A DNA stretch of 64,000 bases, taken from positions 1 through 64,000 of the forward strand of contig CAJJDN010000166.1 in assembly GCA_905182985.1 (NCBI GenBank), read 5' to 3'. This document shows positions 60,209 through 64,000 of the stretch, one piece after another (position 1 is the first letter of the stretch; every line of letters starts with the position of its first letter). Source of the stretch: Paramecium sonneborni. Lineage: Eukaryota; Ciliophora; Oligohymenophorea; Peniculida; Parameciidae. Made by a program: the position numbers and the translations under genes. The notes below the pieces were generated by a model. The model searched no databases. It was not told the origin of the DNA and saw nothing but the letters and a program-made list of their open reading frames with translations.

Positions 60209-61202
60209 ATGTAAGGCATTCTTTTGCTGTAATAGCAATTCCCAAAACAAATACTTCTCATTTTATCAAAGGAATTCGAACCATCTGATAAATTAAAATT
60301 AGAACTTAACCATGTCATTGAAACTCTATTTATTACTATCAAACATTTCCTTAATGAAATCAACAATTCCATCCCTAACTTATGTAATCGTTGTTCCAAG
60401 TAAATTTGATCTTTATTATAGATAATCACTTTTTGACTAATCATCAGATTTTCTTAATGATTAATGGAAATAACATTATGATGACCTTAATGCTGAGTTT
60501 CTAATACTCAAGGCATGTAATTAATAAATTGAATTCCAAAAATAAGAACTATAGCAAAAGTTAATAGATTAACGGTCTAAATATGAAGACTTAAATCGAT
60601 AAAAAAAAGAAGATAAAGATTATTATAGATAACAATATGAAACACTTAAAAAGAAAGCATAAGATAAAATTCATAGATTAAAAGATAAAGTTATACTATT
60701 CTAAACTTAACTTTAAACATATGCAATTGAAAGTGAACATCTTAAAATTATTGCTTAAGAAGATAGATTTAATTCACCTTCTTCAATCAAAACTAAATTA
60801 TCGAATATCCTTAAAGAATTACATGCTCTAAGATCAATATCAAATAATATTTTGTTGGAAAATTCAAAAATTATCATTTAAGCAAAAGAACAATTATAAT
60901 TATGTTTAATTAAAAAAGAAATTCAAGGAACAATTATAAAAAGAAATAGAACTCCTCCAGAAACAACCAAAATTAAATAATATTATTCTTAAACTTAATC
61001 AATTTAAAACAGTCCTGATAGAAAATTGAAAACAGAGAAACCCTCTATAATTAGAAAAGTTAATGCAAATAGAGCTTCAGTAAGCAAGAATCTGTTGGCA
61101 GAATTTGATGTATCTGCTTAAATAACTAAATTCATTAAATAATATTATTAGACAGACTAATAATTAAGAAATAGCACAGGATTTTAATAAAAATTGGTAT
61201 GA
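60209..61202 (+). CDS. Coiled-coil protein
   Basis: One 22-nt intron gives 323 residues in frame. A helical N-terminus (about 75 residues) with two closely spaced cysteines (LCNRCSK) is followed by a continuous coiled coil (WKQHYDDLNAEFLIL, DLNRQKKEDKDYYRQQY, HRLKDKVILFQTQL). The C-terminus is basic, Ser/Thr/Gln-rich and disordered (PSIIRKVNANRASVSKNLL). It is probably a cytoskeletal or basal-body component, which is an inference from shape only. It starts 34 bp after the EF-hand gene on the same strand. Confidence 0.78.
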
Positions 61203-61347
61203 TAATTAATATTTATATATTTGACTTTTTTATTTTATTTATCATAATATTAATATGATATAAATATAATGTAATGATTCAAAACTAAATTTAAATTGAA
61301 TATTCATTTAAATATAATATAATATTAATGAAATGAAAATTATATGA

Positions 61348-61900
61348 TCAAAGACATCCATATTCAGTTTATGATAATCCAACAATAGCTCCCAAGATAA
61401 GAAGTATATTAAATAAGCCTGAAGCTGTATAACCTATTTTTAAAATGGATTCTTTATCCTTCTAATAAGCCACTAAGATTACAACATAGGCTAATAATTA
61501 AAATAGAAGGTTACCTGCGAAATGAAGATAACAGATTACAATTGAATATGTTCTAGGTTAATATAATAAAGCCATTCCGACAGGTATAACATGATATCCA
61601 AAAAAAATGGTAAAGAATTTGTTCAATGCTTCAACACTAATGAATGAAGGTTTGGCCTCATTAATTATTTATGAATAATTACTTAAGGTTGATTTGGAGG
61701 AGCAGCTCCATCATTTTATTATCCTGGTTAAGATACATCTTATTCAGGATTTTAGTAATATGATGCAATACTAATTACCATATAAACTAAATAGAGAATG
61801 AATAGTTCAACAAATATTCCTAAAGATATTTATTGATTGTACCTTTCCTAATTGGAGTAAAATCTTCTGTGCATGGTATTGTTTCAGGTATTTCAGACAT
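61348..61900 (-). CDS. Four-helix membrane protein of unknown function
   Basis: Three introns (23, 26 and 24 nt) give 159 residues in frame. An acidic N-terminus (MSEIPETIPCTEDF) is followed by a first helix VELFILYLVYMVISIA, a Pro/Gln-rich loop of about 35 residues (SQPGQQNDGAAPPNQPQ), then three helices: FFTIFFGYHVIPVGMALL, IVICYLHFAAYVVILVAY and TASGLFNILLILGAIVGL. No family is recognised. Its start lies 73 bp from the stop of the cullin gene on the same strand. Confidence 0.75.
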
Positions 61901-61972
61901 AATTTTTGAATTTGATTCTCTTAAGTTAATTAAAATAATTATATATTATATTATTATTGATATAATATAATC

Positions 61973-64000
61973 TCAATTCAAATAATGATAAATATTCCTA
62001 TAATATGATCGATATTTACCAATCTTTTTCATCTCTTCTAATATATTCTCTTTCTATTAAATTTTCAATTCTCTTTTTAATAAAAAGTATATCAGGTTTA
62101 AATATTGATATCATACATTAACAATTTTCAAGTAGTTCATGATGTTTAACAGTCTTTTTTGATTTCATTAGTCTAACTAATTAAGAATCAACAACAAACT
62201 CTCTTTATTTGTTAATTTATTCTGTCTATTGAATTTCTTCTTAATTTTATTCCTTGACTTTACTCTAAGAATGTTATCTAACACTCTTACAGCTCTTTGA
62301 GGTTGCATTTTTTAATTTGGCAACATTTTCAATTTTTTGGCTCTGTTATTAAAATTTTGGTTTAATTTAAGTATTTCATTTTCATCTGAAAAATCATCAA
62401 TATCTTATTTTTCCCTTGTTATAATTTTTAGACAAACAAAAGGAATTAATGAATTTTCTAAATCAATTTTATCTATATTGGTTAATTCTAATATATTTTT
62501 AATTGAAAATGAATCAGATTGATTAAATTATAGGAAAGCAATCATTTACATTGTATTTACATTTAAGTAATACTTTTCCATCTATATTTTATATACTAAT
62601 TCTCCTTAACCCAAATTAAAACACCAAGTAAGTATTCTACCATTATGTCTTTATAGATATAGATCTTCATAATTTCTAAATGGTATAAGTAGATTACTTC
62701 AAAATATTTGAAATTAATAATGGTTTATTGATATTATCTTAAATAACATTAAATGGCCAACAACCTTGAGATAATAAATAAACATTAAATTCAAATTTTA
62801 TGTCTTTGTTGATTGACTAATCAATAACTAATCTATTTGATTATTCAATATCATTAATCATGCTGGACAATTATGTTCTAAGCTTAGTTTGATATCTTAC
62901 AGCACATTAGTTCCAGTTTCTCCTTTGAATTTTTATAGTAATTATTTTTCTAATTACAAATTTTAAATCTATTTATTAAGTAATCTATTGGATAAGAATT
63001 TTTAATAATGTTTAAAGAATACATCACGTTAATAAAGCAATTAAAATAGAGAAACTATTTTGCTAAACTTCTTTTCAGTTTCCATTTCATTAACTCCTTT
63101 TTGATTTCTAATTACAATATCAGCGTAAATGGCTAACCATAATGGTGATTTCTCATTTTTATTTATTACAAACATAAATGCTCCACTATAAGATTTTTAT
63201 ATTTCTGGTTCATCTTATAATTAATTTTTCAATATGTTTTATGCTTTATTCATAATATTCCCTATTCTAGTAAAATATAATTCAGCCTCATCTATAATAT
63301 AATATTTAAATTACGTAGTTAACGACCATCTTTTTATTGTTATTGTTCTTACTCAATTGAATTATTAATTATTAAACCTTATTATTCAAAATAACTTTAG
63401 TAAGCCTTTGCAATATGAATTATGCATTCCTTTGTTTTAAGTATAAACTAAAATAATTATCTTAATTCATCAGTTCTGTCATACTATAACATATAACCTA
63501 CTCCTGTTGTTGAATTACTCAATCTAGCTGCTTAATCTTTAACTAACATCATTTTTAATTTATTCTCTATCGCTTATCTACTCTTTGGATAACATTCTAT
63601 ACACATATCCATCTCTAATATAAAAATTGAGTTTCCCCAATTTATAAACTCTGGAGTTGTAAACTTTTATCTATCATCAATCTCATCTTTATAGAATTTT
63701 TATGTCTTTTATTTATTATTTAACTTATTTACTTCCTTTAAAAGATATTATTAAAATTATTCATTATAGAATCTCTATGCGTCTTCTGGCTTTTTGCATA
63801 TATAATCATATTCTCCAATATCTTTTAAAAACTTTAATTCTACTTCTTTATAACCCATCACAAATATTAACTGAACTAGTTATTTTATTTATTTATTCAA
63901 TAAAATTCCACTCTTTCTTGTTTCATAAATAAATTATAAGATTGTATTCAATATTAATTTATTGCACTTATCAAAATATCTCTCTTTCAATAATTTCAAA
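61973..64000 (-). CDS. Cullin, 5' end beyond the window
   Basis: The gene enters from the right edge and ends at TGA 61973. Introns of 22-26 nt join the exons. Cullin-repeat helices come first (FLKDIGEYDYI, QFQQYLLKEVNKL, TDELRQLFQFILKTKECI). The cullin homology region follows: RDVFFKHYQKFLSNRLL, LLSQGCWPFNV, a NGRILTWCFNLGQGELV strand, and LKLNQNFNNRAKKLK. The C-terminal winged helix has the neddylation site QLVRLMKSKKTVKHHELL and the family-typical ending IEREYIRRDE...YHYL. Cullins scaffold RING-type ubiquitin ligases: the C-terminus binds RBX1, and the missing N-terminus would bind the adaptor, so the CUL type cannot be told. The tail ends YHYLN instead of the common YxYLA. Confidence 0.9.

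Noticed and set aside
1..64000. Many short frames of 60-116 codons closed by TAA or TAG
   Set aside because: In this genome TAA and TAG code Gln. Such frames are pieces of longer genes or shadows on the other strand (for example, plus-strand frames at 11584-12259 are the complement of the ERK7-like kinase).

Overview
The window looks like a piece of macronuclear (somatic) chromosome from a Paramecium-like ciliate. Three things in the sequence support this. Long reading frames appear only when TAA and TAG are read as Gln and TGA is the sole stop. The genes are broken by very short GTA...TAG introns, mostly 20-35 nt. Gene density is extreme: neighbours lie tens of bases apart, on both strands, in AT-rich DNA. 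Under the standard code almost every gene shatters, so gene models here were built by hand by joining TGA-only frames across mini-introns. For most of them the spliced length comes out as a whole number of codons, which is the main internal check.

Left third (1-22 kb). This holds a type II membrane protein, an ULK-like protein kinase, a choline-transporter-like (SLC44) protein, a protein whose C-terminal half resembles a HORMA/Atg13 fold, an ERK7-like MAP kinase with a TEY loop, TSR2, a RING-H2 coiled-coil protein, a Rab GTPase, a DHHC palmitoyltransferase, an EF-hand protein, a polytopic membrane protein, the autophagy protease ATG4, and a membrane RING protein.

Middle (22-46 kb). This holds a MORN protein, EMC6, coiled-coil proteins, two cyclic-nucleotide-type K+ channels, an orphan multi-pass protein, a TauE/SafE transporter, an F-box-like protein, a Bro1/ALIX protein, an ADAT3-like deaminase, an EGF-repeat receptor, ribosomal proteins eS4 and eL28, an AGTRAP-like small membrane protein, a second kinase, and a mitochondrial carrier.

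Right third (46-64 kb). This starts with a decayed coding region. A 9.3-kb minus-strand gene follows, for a giant surface protein with a signal peptide, lectin-like, Cys-rich and beta-helix regions, and C-terminal membrane helices. Then come eS24, a second EF-hand protein, a coiled-coil protein, a four-helix membrane protein, and a cullin cut by the right edge.

Two single-N gaps (25769 and 48261) are each flanked by a perfect-looking direct repeat of about 1.1 kb. They look like unmerged contig overlaps, so the partial gene copies beside them are probably artefacts. Functional themes are membrane excitability (K+ channels, EF-hands), autophagy and membrane traffic (ULK-like kinase, Atg13-like candidate, ATG4, Rab, ALIX, DHHC, EMC6), and ubiquitin (two RING proteins, an F-box-like protein, a cullin). 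Nothing shows these are co-regulated. No tRNA, rRNA or CRISPR array was recognised.
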